Positions 7,342 through 16,395 are shown, numbered from the stretch's first letter. The stretch is 45,065 bases of DNA from Paenibacillus maysiensis (GCF_000520815.1 NZ_ASRY01000293.1:1-45065), one strand, 5' to 3'. Notes: generated by a model not told the origin, from the letters alone. Program-made: numbers and translations.

Positions 7342-8574
7342 TTATCGTTCTTCAATATAAAGTTCTCCCTTAACATCACGTATACGCAAATCAGCACTTT
7401 TTAATCGGGTTATGGCATCCCTCAGTAACGTCATCCTTTCTATTGATGTTAAATCGGGAGCGAACCTTGCTGCTCTTATACTAGCTTGGGCTTCATCTAG
7501 AGCAAAATTTCTTTTAAATGTATCTGGAGTAACATCATATAATTCAAATGCTCTCCCTGCCTTATATGCCTCATAGTGTCCCACAATTTCATGTGCAATC
7601 GTTGCCTTGGCTGACACACGCGAGTTAGCACTTAAGGTTCCAACTCCTGTATGCTCTGCTGGTAATACATCTGTATTTATAATAAATCTATCGTACATCA
7701 TACCTGTATTCCAATCATCATAAAAACCAGGTCTACTCATTATTATATTATCTTCGGGAAAATCCAACGATTTAGTATACTGGATAATCTCCGTTTTCTG
7801 GACATCTGTTAATGGCAATTCATTACGCAAACCGTCCGAAGAAATTTGTCGTAAGTCCACTGCCCCCTCATACTTAATCGATGATTTTAAACTAATCTTG
7901 GGTTTGATTACTGAACTAACTCCTCCAAACAATCCTGCTGTACCGATCATATTAGCCCAGTGTTCCTTTGACCAGGCATTGTTGGGATTAAATGCTCCCT
8001 GAATCATGCCCGAAGCTCCAAATGTACCAAAATTGAGCATGTCATTCCATGAATCGTTTTGTTTAGCTGCCCGTTCCATGTACCCTTGATACATTCCCTT
8101 CGGAATGCCGTACGACATATAATCTAGGAAGCTCCAGACTGAATTGAATTTTTTCTCATAGCGTTCTGAATTAGCGTCTACAAAATCCTGACCCAGTTCA
8201 GCTAAACTATCTGCCGATTTCTGAAATGCATTTCGTGTATCTGGAGTAGGAACAGCACACGTATTAGGTGGAGGAGGTAAACAAGCCGCGTCAAGATTGC
8301 CTGCTTCCATCAGATCAGCTAATCTGAATTTATCCGCATGATGGCGCAATTCTTCTGCAATAGAATCTGTTAGTGTAACAAAGTCAGCCATATTCTTCTG
8401 AGATGTTTGAAATCTATAATAGAATTGCTCCTTCGTTATGCCCTCCCAAAATCGTTCCATAAACGAGATATGCTGCGATAACTGACTATTCATTTGCATC
8501 GCCGTTTGCTGTGCAAGCTCAAATTTCTTAGAGACGGCTATAAGTTGTTCAGGTGTCACTTTAATTGTTGTCAT
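7342..8574 (-). CDS. WXG100/PT-TG polymorphic toxin with HExxH C-terminal domain
   Basis: A 410-residue protein built like a type VII secretion effector. The N-terminal helical hairpin (about 1-95) contains W43-E-G, the WXG turn. A Pro-rich linker (CLPPPPNTC) follows, then a pre-toxin TG-like segment at about 150-217 (SYGIPKGMYQGY, NFGTFGASGMIQGAFNP, GTAGLFGG). The C-terminal toxin domain carries A-H328-E-I-V-G-H333, a zincin-type HExxH, with D360-E361 further on as a possible third ligand. Conserved-looking surroundings include FYDDWNTGMMYDR and EAQASIRAARFAPDL. Metalloprotease activity is inferred. The ATG at 8574 has GAGG 6 bp upstream; 13 earlier codons are in frame without a site. No secretion-machine genes are in the window. 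Confidence 0.78.
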   Translation of the reverse strand: MTTIKVTPEQLIAVSKKFELAQQTAMQMNSQLSQHISFMERFWEGITKEQFYYRFQTSQKNMADFVTLTDSIAEELRHHADKFRLADLMEAGNLDAACLPPPPNTCAVPTPDTRNAFQKSADSLAELGQDFVDANSERYEKKFNSVWSFLDYMSYGIPKGMYQGYMERAAKQNDSWNDMLNFGTFGASGMIQGAFNPNNAWSKEHWANMIGTAGLFGGVSSVIKPKISLKSSIKYEGAVDLRQISSDGLRNELPLTDVQKTEIIQYTKSLDFPEDNIIMSRPGFYDDWNTGMMYDRFIINTDVLPAEHTGVGTLSANSRVSAKATIAHEIVGHYEAYKAGRAFELYDVTPDTFKRNFALDEAQASIRAARFAPDLTSIERMTLLRDAITRLKSADLRIRDVKGELYIEER

Positions 8575-8784
8575 AATATACCTCGAGTTGAGTTCATTAT
8601 GACATAATAGCATTATTCAAATTTATGGAAAACCATCTTTATTACTAATTGTTATATGAATAACATGGATTTATGCCTAAGACTACAGACTTATATTTTA
8701 TTAAACAAATGCTGCCTCTAAATCACAATGTAAAGCCTTTTAACTCTACACTTTTCACTTTAAAGCACTGGGATATACCTTAGT

Positions 8785-9057
8785 TTAAATGATTTTTCCA
8801 TCAAATATTTCAACCATCGTCAAAGCTCCTGCTTTGTATCCAGAAATATAATCTGAGGCGGATAATATAGAAATTAAAACATCATTTAAATCAGATAGTT
8901 CTTCAATTAATTCATAATCATGTTCCGACAATCTTGCTTTCAGAGTTTTCATAGAAGCGGATATTTTCTGATGGATTAGTTCGAGCTCTGGGTTTTTCGG
9001 TCTGGTTCTTTCACTTGGATACCATTTTCCGTAATATATATCCTCCAAGATACTCAT
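8785..9057 (-). CDS. DUF6809-like small helical protein
   Basis: A 90-residue acidic helical protein with the pattern of the DUF6809 family: SILEDIYYGKWYPSER at the start, P-x-N-P-E-x-x-x-x-x-x-K-I in the middle and YISGYKAGALTMVEI near the end. GGAG lies 9 bp before the ATG at 9057; an in-frame ATG at 9063 is too close to it. It sits upstream of the toxin gene on the same strand with about 210 bp between them. Such proteins are common in Firmicutes accessory and prophage regions; the function is unknown. Confidence 0.65.
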   Translation of the reverse strand: MSILEDIYYGKWYPSERTRPKNPELELIHQKISASMKTLKARLSEHDYELIEELSDLNDVLISILSASDYISGYKAGALTMVEIFDGKII

Positions 9058-9156
9058 ATTCATCTTCTCCTTCTTGATATAAGTAAAGGTTTGAGTTAAA
9101 TGCTTAATTTTTGCGAAAATTCGATCACATGAGTGCACTTTGTTCTCCAAAAACAA

Positions 9157-9571
9157 GAATATCTCATTAAAAAATCAAAATTGATTTTTAGCGAATATTT
9201 CACTAGAAGTAATTGAGGATTAATGCCGAGTATCTGAAATGTAGCCAGAGGATTTACAGCGATTATGAACGGGGTAAAAAAAGAATCACATCCACATCGT
9301 AGGTAACACCGTGTGGGTAGCCAGATTCCGTCCGGTTGCCTACGGGACAGATTCTGAACGAAGTGAATACACCGCTTCTTGGAAAATAAGCAGGCTCCAT
9401 CTTTATAGCATGACCGAATGCAAACACAAAGAGCATTGCCCTGTCGACAACATCGGCTTGGACAATACTCTTTATTTATAGCAACTGCCCTTGGGACAGC
9501 ATCTTATGTGCATTAAAGTTAGAAGTCATAGCAAGCGAAATTTTCAGAAAAATCCTCATCTAATTACCAGG
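9157..9571. other. Intergenic stretch with one strong hairpin
   Basis: No gene is recognisable over 415 bp. A long imperfect hairpin spans 9428-9473, with arms AAAGAGCATTGCC and GGACAATACTCTTT, and is followed by TTTATTTATA. It may be a terminator left from lost neighbours. The stretch adjoins a decayed transporter gene and is probably eroding DNA. Confidence 0.45.
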
Positions 9572-10183
9572 TTACTGTGGAGGGAACGAGTGCTTTTTGC
9601 CCCTCCAAGCTACGAGAAGCGCAAGGAATAAGAGCATGAACAGTGCCCACGAAAATGATCTGGCACCAAAAGTTTCAAGTAAAATGCCCCCAGCTACCCC
9701 GCCGCCGGCGACAGCCAGATTCCATACGGTCGTGTTAATCGGCATGACCATATCCACTTTGCTCTCCCCTGCAGCCTGAGCAAGCGCCGTTTGCAACAGC
9801 GTTGCTGCGCCGCCGAAAGTTAAACCCCATACCGTAACAATGATATAGATCATAAGGACATTGGAGTTGCTAAAGCTTATGGCAATAGAAATTAAGACGA
9901 AGGAAATAAGACTAATAAGGACAAGCTTACGCAGCCAACGGTCGATGAATACGCCAGTTATCCATATACCTACGAGAGCAGCAATGCCAAAGAAAGCCAG
10001 CGCCAGACCCACTCTCTCACCATCCCATTGGAGGCAAGAAATGGAGCAATATAAGTATAGAGAATATTATGGGCTGTCATCTAGGTCAGAACAACCATAA
10101 GTATGGGCCGAATACCCGGTGTAAGGAAGACTGCATAGATCGAAGGTTACCATCAGGATAACGTCTGCCCCTTTTTTCGGTTA
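9572..10183 (-). pseudogene. Decayed MFS transporter (C-terminal part only)
   Basis: The frame at 9572-10012 encodes about 146 residues with four to five membrane helices (ALAFFGIAALVGIWITGVFID; LVLISLISFVLISIAISF; the GGVAGG region), typical of the second half of a sugar-efflux or NepI-type major facilitator. Homology continues upstream in other frames: TAHNILYTYIAPFLASNG is read in a second frame between about 10024 and 10080, and GIRPILMVVLT follows a TAG. Thus at least one frameshift near 10015-10025 and one stop codon at about 10081-10083 are present, and the N-terminal half is missing. A GTG at 10012 could start a short product, but a working transporter is not expected. Confidence 0.75.
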
Positions 10184-10329
10184 TGGTAGTTAGCTTGTTA
10201 GCCTCTCCTCTGTTATGCCTCCATAGTAGCAGACAATAGACTCAATAGGCAATTTCTCAAATTTGGTAAGAGGTTCCCCTTTGCCTGCTTCGAATAAATG
10301 CTTCTTAAAATAAACCTTCGTTGTATCCA

Positions 10330-11022
10330 TCATTTCAACTTAGAAAGAAGTAACTCCCGTTCCTCCCTCTCAAGAAGTCTCCATTGGCCCCGTTCCAGAT
10401 GATCCAAGGTAATATTCATAATTCGAACACGTTCCAACTTTAGCACTCTGTACCCCAAAGCCTTGCACATTCTGCGAATTTGCAGATTCAGCCCCTGCAT
10501 CAAAATAATGCGGAACTCGCATTCGCTTGTACGATCAACCTTGCACGGTTTGGTTATAACGTTCAATATTTCAACGCCGCGAGACATAGCTCCCGTGAAA
10601 TCGTCTGTAACGGGCTTGTCTACGGTCACTACATACTCCTTCTCATGACCATGCTCGGAACGCATCATTTGATTGACAATGCTTCCATCGTTGGTTAATA
10701 GAATGAGTCCCTCTGACGCTTTATCCAGCCTGCCAATGGCAAAAATACGTGAAGGATAATTGACATAACTAATAATATTGCCAGCCACTTGTTCCGCTGC
10801 GGTACAAACAATGCCTATTGGCTTATTCAGAGCCAAATATACAGGTTCAATGGAATTAAGCGGAATAGCTTCTCCATCAATCAGCACGATATCTTGTGGC
10901 TCTACCTCCGCACCCACTTCACAAACGTTACCATTAATCGTAATTCGTCCTGCTGCAATCAGCCTATTGGTTTCCCGACGTGAGCAAAATCCTGTCTCAC
11001 TTATGTACTTGTTAATTCTCAC
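10330..11022 (-). CDS. rluF: 23S rRNA pseudouridine synthase, RluF-type
   Basis: Isomerises a uridine in 23S rRNA (position 2604 in the E. coli enzyme, by homology). The 230-residue protein has an N-terminal S4 RNA-binding domain (RINKYISETGFCSRRETNRLI) and the RsuA-type catalytic domain with GRLDKASEGLILLTNDG, in which Asp100 is the catalytic aspartate. LQIRRMCKALGYRVLKLERVRIMNI near the end is characteristic of RluF rather than RsuA or RluB. It starts with GTG, preceded by AGGTG. It follows the small basic protein gene on the same strand, separated by a terminator. Confidence 0.88.
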   Translation of the reverse strand: MRINKYISETGFCSRRETNRLIAAGRITINGNVCEVGAEVEPQDIVLIDGEAIPLNSIEPVYLALNKPIGIVCTAAEQVAGNIISYVNYPSRIFAIGRLDKASEGLILLTNDGSIVNQMMRSEHGHEKEYVVTVDKPVTDDFTGAMSRGVEILNVITKPCKVDRTSECEFRIILMQGLNLQIRRMCKALGYRVLKLERVRIMNITLDHLERGQWRLLEREERELLLSKLK

Positions 11023-11069
11023 GATTCACCTGCTTCTGGTTGTAGTATGGGAGTATGAGTAAAATGATT

Positions 11070-11105
11070 AAAAAAACACCTGATTGTTCTTGCTTAATCA
11101 GATGT
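11070..11105 (-). terminator. Rho-independent terminator after the small basic protein gene
   Basis: On the minus strand ACATCTGATT and AATCAGGTGT form a 10-bp stem (one G-U pair) followed by a run of T. It lies between the small basic protein gene and rluF, so rluF probably has its own promoter or depends on readthrough. Confidence 0.8.
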
Positions 11106-11137
11106 TCACCCTTTACGACAACTTATACTTGCCCGGT

Positions 11138-11335
11138 TTATTTGCTACTGTTGCCGCCGCTTTTGTTTCTGGTTGGTTTGGCAGTGCCGCCTTTTGTGCC
11201 ACCTGCCGCTTTGCTTCCCGGTGCGCTTGTAGAAGCGCTTTTTGTCCTTACTGGCTTCGCTGTTTTGTTCCAACGTGTCCAGCCCTTACTACCTGTACCT
11301 CTGCCGGTCCCGCCGCCCTTGCTTTTTCCACCCAT
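11138..11335 (-). CDS. Small Gly/Lys/Ser/Thr-rich basic protein
   Basis: A 65-residue, strongly basic, low-complexity protein rich in Gly, Lys, Ser and Thr, with the only aromatic residues in GWTRWNKTAKP. GGAG lies 8 bp before the ATG and a terminator follows, so it is likely a real gene. No domain is recognised. The composition suggests an unstructured nucleic-acid-binding or spore/ribosome-associated protein, but that is only a guess. Confidence 0.62.
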   Translation of the reverse strand: MGGKSKGGGTGRGTGSKGWTRWNKTAKPVRTKSASTSAPGSKAAGGTKGGTAKPTRNKSGGNSSK

Positions 11336-11649
11336 ATGATCACTCCATTAGTAGTCGTTCAGATTTAACTAAGCTATCATACCATTACTTTGTACATAAT
11401 GCCCATTTGTTTTAAAAATTGAGCATATAAATTGAAAATGTTCTTGTAAAGCAGTCCTGATCTACTATAAATCTGCAATAAGTAGCTTTTACTCGTTTGT
11501 TACATTTGTATTTTTAGATTTTTCACCTCAAAAAATTAGGTACCAAAAAAAGGGGGGCATAATCATGTGAAAGCTCACACATGTTAGTGTGGGCCGCAAG
11601 AAATCTTTCTTTTAGCAGCTAATTTTCTGTAAAAAAGGCGGAGTGCTGA
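11336..11649. other. Intergenic region upstream of the phosphatase gene
   Basis: AT-rich region between divergent genes that must hold both promoters. One clear structure is a hairpin at 11573-11594 (GCTCACAC-ATGTTA-GTGTGGGC, one G-U pair), about 55 bp before the phosphatase start. Just upstream, a GGGGGG tract precedes an ATG directly followed by TGA, a possible start-stop leader. No riboswitch class was recognised. Confidence 0.4.
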
Positions 11650-12162
11650 ATGAGTCATGATGTAAAGCTATATGTGGTTCGTCACGGTATTGGGACTGGT
11701 AATCAGCCGGATGCTCCGCTCAGTCCAGATGGCTTTAAGCAGGCTGAGCAGTTGGCGGATTTTCTTCTGCAAATGGATGGCTTGCAAGTAGACCGTTTGA
11801 TGTCCAGTCCGTATAAGCGAGCTTGGCAAACAGCGGAAATCATTGAAGAACGATTAAACATCAGACTTGATCCACCTGAAGATCGCCTTAGAGAACGAGG
11901 AGTAGCTGAAGTTACTGACGAAGAGTCTGAAGAAATGGTTATCAACCGGGTCACTGCCTTAACGGAAGAATTGCTGGAGAGCGGTCAACATACCTTTCTG
12001 TTAGTCACCCATCGCTTGATCATAACACTTCTGCTGCATCACTATGCTCCGCATTTTGTTCTGGAGGAAATAACGAATCCGGATCTCTACCTTTTAACGT
12101 TTAGTGATGGAAACTGTCAAGTGCATCATTTGTGGAATACAGAGCAGCCTGTTGTAGTTTAA
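11650..12162 (+). CDS. Histidine phosphatase superfamily protein (phosphoglycerate mutase-like)
   Basis: A 170-residue cytosolic phosphatase-fold protein. The catalytic RHG motif is at residues 11-13 (YVVRHGIG), MSSPYKRAWQTAEII carries the second conserved arginine, a glutamate follows in RLRERG, and the second histidine is in LVTHRLI. These are the standard parts of the branch 1 histidine phosphatase site. The substrate is unknown. AAGGCGGAG precedes the ATG. The next gene begins 27 bp later in the same direction, so the pair is probably co-transcribed. Confidence 0.85.
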   Translation: MSHDVKLYVVRHGIGTGNQPDAPLSPDGFKQAEQLADFLLQMDGLQVDRLMSSPYKRAWQTAEIIEERLNIRLDPPEDRLRERGVAEVTDEESEEMVINRVTALTEELLESGQHTFLLVTHRLIITLLLHHYAPHFVLEEITNPDLYLLTFSDGNCQVHHLWNTEQPVVV

Positions 12163-12189
12163 TTAAAAAAACTGGGAGGTAATCTAATT

Positions 12190-13602
12190 ATGCAAGGAAT
12201 GCTGGAAAGAAGTCGCATCACCACTGTTACCAAACCGGATGTTTCCAACATGTCTGTTTGTATCGAAAATGTGAAGAAGGCTGTGCTCTCCAATATTCAG
12301 GGACCGCCAGCCCCTACGGATTATCACCAATTAATGGGAAGACTCCACGCGGTCAAAGCCAAACTGCCAAAAATATATCAGGAAACGGTCGCGATTCCTT
12401 TTATTAAGGAGCTGGACGAGCTTGGGCAACAGGGATTCACTGAAATTTTGATCCAGGACCCAAGCAGAACTAGAGCTGCCGGACTCATGTTGGATATCGC
12501 TCAGAGCATTTTGCAAAACGGAGAAGGCTACAATACCCTGGCAACCGATGCTTTTCAAGAGGTTGTTAGTGACCTGTATGACGGTTTTCTTAGCGCGGAA
12601 GATCGCGAAGGAATAAAAGAACCAGATCTCAGTATTATTCCAGCACTTGTTAAATGGGGAGAGCCTGAAAATGGCCCGTATACGTGGACCGCTGACGCGA
12701 CTGCCGTATTCAAAGTGAGCGCAGCTATTGTCAGTCTTCCTCCTGCCCATGCGACAACCGGATTACTGGCTTGGTCCAGTATCCCCCATGAAGTATGTGG
12801 TCATGATATTTTGCATGCTGATTTGGGTCTTCTTCAAGAGTTGGCCAATGTCGTCAGAACCAGACTAAACAGCGAAAACATCGGACAAGGACTACCGAAT
12901 TACTGGGCTTCCCGCATCGACGAAACAGCGTCGGATGTATTGGGTGTCCTGAATCTGGGACCCGCAGCTGCTATTGGTTTAATCGGTTATTTCCGGGGTA
13001 TGAACGCTGCTTTTTCAGGAAGAGCTCAACTTCGAAATGAAGGACCTGCCCGTGATCCGCACGCCGCAGACATTTTACGGGGATACTTAGGAGCCTACGC
13101 CACTGCACTGTTGGAATTTGACCAAGCCGGAGCATGGGCAGATGTCATTGAATCTGAAACCGACAAGGATTTGTCCAGTATCAAAATAAACGGCATTGTA
13201 ATCGACCCTGAAACGGCAAAACGTTCTGCACGAATTGTGGCTGATGCCATTATGAAGACTAAACTCGCAAGTCTTGAAAATCACAGTCTGGATGAAATCC
13301 AAAACTGGAGAAACGAGGATGAGAGTGTCGCCGCACTTTTACGTACCTTGCTGCAAACCACCGGCTCGCTTACCGATGAGCACCGCGCCGGCTTCTACGC
13401 AGCGCATGTAGTAGCTGCTGCTATTACTGAGGGACTTTCCCACGAAGCAGATCTGCAAGTTATATTTAGTCGGATGATGTCGCTGTTGAAGCAGATGCAC
13501 GATACAAATCCTGCTTGGGGGCCACTTTTCGTGCAGCATCCAGGTGATATTTCACGACATCTGCTCTATCATCCAGCCACTCCAAACCTGATTTCCCTTT
13601 AG
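12190..13602 (+). CDS. Conserved hypothetical protein with zincin-like HExxH motif
   Basis: A 470-residue soluble protein without signal peptide. I do not recognise its family. Two features suggest a metal-dependent peptidase fold: H200-E201-V-C-G-H205 in a helix followed by His209, and D244-E245-T-A-S-D downstream, a spacing and sequence typical of a gluzincin third-ligand helix. The rest is mainly helical. GGGAGG precedes the ATG. It follows a histidine phosphatase gene closely and ends at a strong terminator, so the two form a bicistronic unit. If it is not a peptidase, the motif may be a metal-binding relic. Confidence 0.6.
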   Translation: MQGMLERSRITTVTKPDVSNMSVCIENVKKAVLSNIQGPPAPTDYHQLMGRLHAVKAKLPKIYQETVAIPFIKELDELGQQGFTEILIQDPSRTRAAGLMLDIAQSILQNGEGYNTLATDAFQEVVSDLYDGFLSAEDREGIKEPDLSIIPALVKWGEPENGPYTWTADATAVFKVSAAIVSLPPAHATTGLLAWSSIPHEVCGHDILHADLGLLQELANVVRTRLNSENIGQGLPNYWASRIDETASDVLGVLNLGPAAAIGLIGYFRGMNAAFSGRAQLRNEGPARDPHAADILRGYLGAYATALLEFDQAGAWADVIESETDKDLSSIKINGIVIDPETAKRSARIVADAIMKTKLASLENHSLDEIQNWRNEDESVAALLRTLLQTTGSLTDEHRAGFYAAHVVAAAITEGLSHEADLQVIFSRMMSLLKQMHDTNPAWGPLFVQHPGDISRHLLYHPATPNLISL

Positions 13603-13617
13603 TAAATCCATAATCTT

Positions 13618-13669
13618 AACCCGCAAAATTGTTTGCTTAAAGACAAGCAGCCTTTTTGCGGGTTACTTT
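13618..13669. terminator. Terminator after the HExxH protein gene
   Basis: The arms AACCCGCAAAA and TTTTTGCGGGTT pair across a 24-nt spacer that may itself fold; T-rich sequence follows. It lies 15 bp after the stop codon. Confidence 0.75.
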
Positions 13670-13832
13670 AATTCCAATACGAGGATCTCATAAAAAAGAC
13701 GCTAGCGATACCCCTTAAGAGTTGCGCGTTAGAATTGTCTATGAACACGTGGTATTTTTGCTAGTGTACAGGTTAATAATGAAAGATAAGAATTTAGCCT
13801 GTGAAGGAATTAGCCATAAGGGAGTGAAGCAC

Positions 13833-14267
13833 ATGTCTGTTGATGTTTATCTTAACTTTAATGGAAACTGTCGTGAAGCAGCGGAGTTTTACGCAGAGGT
13901 TTTTGGGACTGAGAAACCACAAATCATGACGTTTGGTGAAGCACCACCCAACCCCGATTACCCTCTACCGGAAGAAGCGAAAAATTTGGTCATGCACACG
14001 CGGCTTACTATTGATGGTAGTAATGTCATGTTTTCAGACGTTTTTCCTGGCATGCCTTTCGTAGCCGGAAACAACATCAGCCTCGCTATCGTCAATAAGG
14101 ACGAAGAAAAAATTCGATCGTACTTTCAAAAGTTAAAAGAAGACGGAACCGTAAATATGGATCTTCAAGAAACATTCTGGAGCAAATGCTATGGTAGCCT
14201 TAAAGATAAGTTCGGAATTGAATGGCAGTTGAGCCATGACAGTGAAGAACCGCGCAAAGAACAATAA
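13833..14267 (+). CDS. VOC family protein, PhnB/YjdN-like
   Basis: A 144-residue glyoxalase/bleomycin-resistance fold protein of the PhnB-like group: it starts VDVYLNFNGNCREAAEFYAEVFG, continues with VMHTRLTIDGSNVMFSD and ends KDKFGIEWQL. Members are related by fold to small-molecule-modifying enzymes and resistance proteins; the activity is unknown here. The ATG at 13833 follows AGGGAG by 8 bp; the frame is open 37 codons further up but without a suitable site. It converges on the siderophore permease gene and shares a terminator with it. Confidence 0.82.
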   Translation: MSVDVYLNFNGNCREAAEFYAEVFGTEKPQIMTFGEAPPNPDYPLPEEAKNLVMHTRLTIDGSNVMFSDVFPGMPFVAGNNISLAIVNKDEEKIRSYFQKLKEDGTVNMDLQETFWSKCYGSLKDKFGIEWQLSHDSEEPRKEQ

Positions 14268-14271
14268 AAAT

Positions 14272-14319
14272 GACGTTAACCCAGCCATATTTTGCATGGA
14301 CATGGGTTAGCGTCTTTTC
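14272..14319. terminator. Terminator between convergent genes
   Basis: GACGTTAACCCA pairs with TGGGTTAGCGTC (one G-U pair) and is followed by TTTTC on the plus strand. It separates the VOC gene from the siderophore operon end. Confidence 0.75.
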
Positions 14320-14332
14320 ATTTATCGTGCAT

Positions 14333-15340
14333 TTAACTGGCTTTCGACAGCAAGTAAAGGAAATAAGGGGTAACCAGTATGGTGATAATAATTCCGGTTG
14401 GAATATCTGCACCAAAACTAATCGTCCGGGTAAGTGTGTCAGCAATCAAAATGACGAGTGCACCAACCAATGCCGTCGTAGGTAGTAATAGCTTATGATT
14501 GGGTCCCACTAGCTTGCGCGCTAGATGGGGACTGACCATGCCCACAAAAAAGAAATTCCCGCCAAGTGCCACGCTACCAGAAGCGAGCGCAACGGCAGCA
14601 ATCGTCAAGCCGATAAACTCCCTTTTAATTGCTACGCCGAGCCCCAATGCCGTCTGATTTCCCAAATTCAACGTATTGAGTGTGTTAGACCTGTAAAAAA
14701 CGTAAAAGCAGATGATAAGCACCCACGGGAGCAGCACCATAATATAGCTCCAGTCGTCCCCCCACAGGTCTCCAGCCTGCCATCTCAGAGCAAAGTCATA
14801 CTGTTGCTTGTCTAGCCGAAGTGTCATCATCAGAGATAATGCGCTGTAGCCACTGCCCATAGCGACACCAGTTAAAATTAAGCCCGTAGGCGAGATGTCT
14901 CTTCCCCGCCTAAAAGCAAACATAAAAATCAAAAAAGCTGCCGTAAGGCCGCCTGCAAAAGCCAGTCCTGGAAGAAGAATAGGAGATAGCAATCCTTCAC
15001 TAGCGAACAACGTAATATACATAAGTACAAATAACCCTGAGCCTGAGCTGATGCCGAGTGTCCCCGGGCTGGCCATGTCGTTTTTGAGCAAGCTTTGCAT
15101 AATACAGCCTGATATCCCCATGCCAATACCTACCAATATGGAAAGCACAATACGTGGCAATCGAAAATCAAACACGATCAGGTTCTGTTTGCTCGTTCCT
15201 TCGCCAATGATGACCTTGAAAACTTCGAGTGGAGAAAGGTTCATTTTCCCAACATTCATACTGAGTACAGCCACTAGCAGCGTCAGCACTACTAACAGTA
15301 AAATAATGCCAATACCTCTGGTATTACGGGACAGTTTCAA
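14333..15340 (-). CDS. Iron-siderophore ABC transporter permease, FecCD family (second subunit)
   Basis: A 335-residue integral membrane protein with about nine to ten hydrophobic helices, starting KLSRNTRGIGIILLLVVLTLLVA. FecCD hallmarks are DFRLPRIVLSILVGIGMGISG and the ATPase-coupling region GATNxxxLG-like TLNLGNQTALGLG, then FVGMVSPHLAR. It starts with TTG; the TGA of the upstream permease overlaps in TTGA, and GAGGAGGG lies upstream. This predicts translational coupling and a 1:1 heterodimer. It is the last gene of the operon and no ATPase gene follows. Confidence 0.9.
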   Translation of the reverse strand: MKLSRNTRGIGIILLLVVLTLLVAVLSMNVGKMNLSPLEVFKVIIGEGTSKQNLIVFDFRLPRIVLSILVGIGMGISGCIMQSLLKNDMASPGTLGISSGSGLFVLMYITLFASEGLLSPILLPGLAFAGGLTAAFLIFMFAFRRGRDISPTGLILTGVAMGSGYSALSLMMTLRLDKQQYDFALRWQAGDLWGDDWSYIMVLLPWVLIICFYVFYRSNTLNTLNLGNQTALGLGVAIKREFIGLTIAAVALASGSVALGGNFFFVGMVSPHLARKLVGPNHKLLLPTTALVGALVILIADTLTRTISFGADIPTGIIITILVTPYFLYLLSKAS

Positions 15341-16362
15341 CTAAACTCCCTCCTCTGCTTGCGCACAAGGTAGAGAAAATAGGGTACGCCCACCAAGGCA
15401 AAAATAATGCCAAGGGGTGTTTCGTGAGGGCGATTGATCAGTCGTCCGAGTAAATCCGCCGCCAATAGAAAGACTGCTCCATACAAAGCTGAGGCCGGGA
15501 TAATATACCGATAATCCGTTCCGACCAGATGGCGCATAATGTGTGGCACGATCAAACCAACGAAGCCAACAGGGCCCACCACAATAACCGATAACCCCGT
15601 TAGAATTAATACAATTAAGGTTGAAAACAACTTAATCCTGTTCGCACGAATACCCAAGCCTGATGCCACATCCTCCCCGAAACTCAAAATCGTAATTGAG
15701 GGAGAAAGGGCGATGGCACAGACCAAACCCACTACAAACAGTGGCGCAATGAAAGCTAATTCACCCCACTTGGCACTGGCTGTACCACCAGCAGACCAGT
15801 AATCAAGTGCTTGGCCAATCTCATACTTAATAGCGATAAACGTGCTAAACGCGCCAAAAAGCATGGAGATGGACATTCCTGCCAGCACCAGTCGCTGAGG
15901 CGTCATTCCTCGCTTGCCTATAGATGCGATGTAATACGTAATGCCCGTAGTGATTGCTGCACCTAGGCAAGAATACAGCATGGTTTCTCCGTAGGTGCGA
16001 CCAGGCAAAAAGGCCATACATAACGCAATAGCAAATGTCGAGCCTGAACTTATGCCAATGAGTCCCGAATCCGCTAGTGGATTACGAGTGGTTCCCTGCA
16101 TAATCGCCCCACATACAGCCAAGCTGCACCCTACAATGATATCTGCCACAGTACGCGGAAAACGCAAGGTGTGAATAATCTGATGTTCCGTAATATTGGG
16201 ATCAAACTGAAATATAGCACCCCACGCCAGCTTCAAGCTCATTTCCGCAGCACCAAAGGTAATGGATGCTGCGGTAACCACCAGGAGCAGGAACACGCCC
16301 ACGATCATGTAGCCTATAAAATGAAATATTCCTTTTTTATTTGGTTCTTTGTGAGTAGACAT
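15337..16362 (-). CDS. Iron-siderophore ABC transporter permease, FecCD family (first subunit)
   Basis: A 341-residue membrane protein paired with the downstream permease. Typical segments are LRFPRTVADIIVGCSLAVCGAIMQGTTRNPLADSGLIGISSG and GPVGFVGLIVPHIMRHLVG. About ten helices are evident. AAGGGTG precedes the ATG. The organisation resembles the B. subtilis YfiYZ-YfhA hydroxamate uptake system, which uses an ATPase encoded elsewhere (YusV); the same arrangement is likely here. Confidence 0.9.
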   Translation of the reverse strand: MSTHKEPNKKGIFHFIGYMIVGVFLLLVVTAASITFGAAEMSLKLAWGAIFQFDPNITEHQIIHTLRFPRTVADIIVGCSLAVCGAIMQGTTRNPLADSGLIGISSGSTFAIALCMAFLPGRTYGETMLYSCLGAAITTGITYYIASIGKRGMTPQRLVLAGMSISMLFGAFSTFIAIKYEIGQALDYWSAGGTASAKWGELAFIAPLFVVGLVCAIALSPSITILSFGEDVASGLGIRANRIKLFSTLIVLILTGLSVIVVGPVGFVGLIVPHIMRHLVGTDYRYIIPASALYGAVFLLAADLLGRLINRPHETPLGIIFALVGVPYFLYLVRKQRREFS

Positions 16363-16395
16363 CGATTACACCCTTAGTTGGTCAATTTTGCATCG

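Noticed and set aside
11560..11569. Start-stop leader peptide (ATG-TGA) before the phosphatase gene
   Set aside because: The G-rich tract and ATG-TGA could be chance; there is no independent evidence, so it is only mentioned in the intergenic entry.
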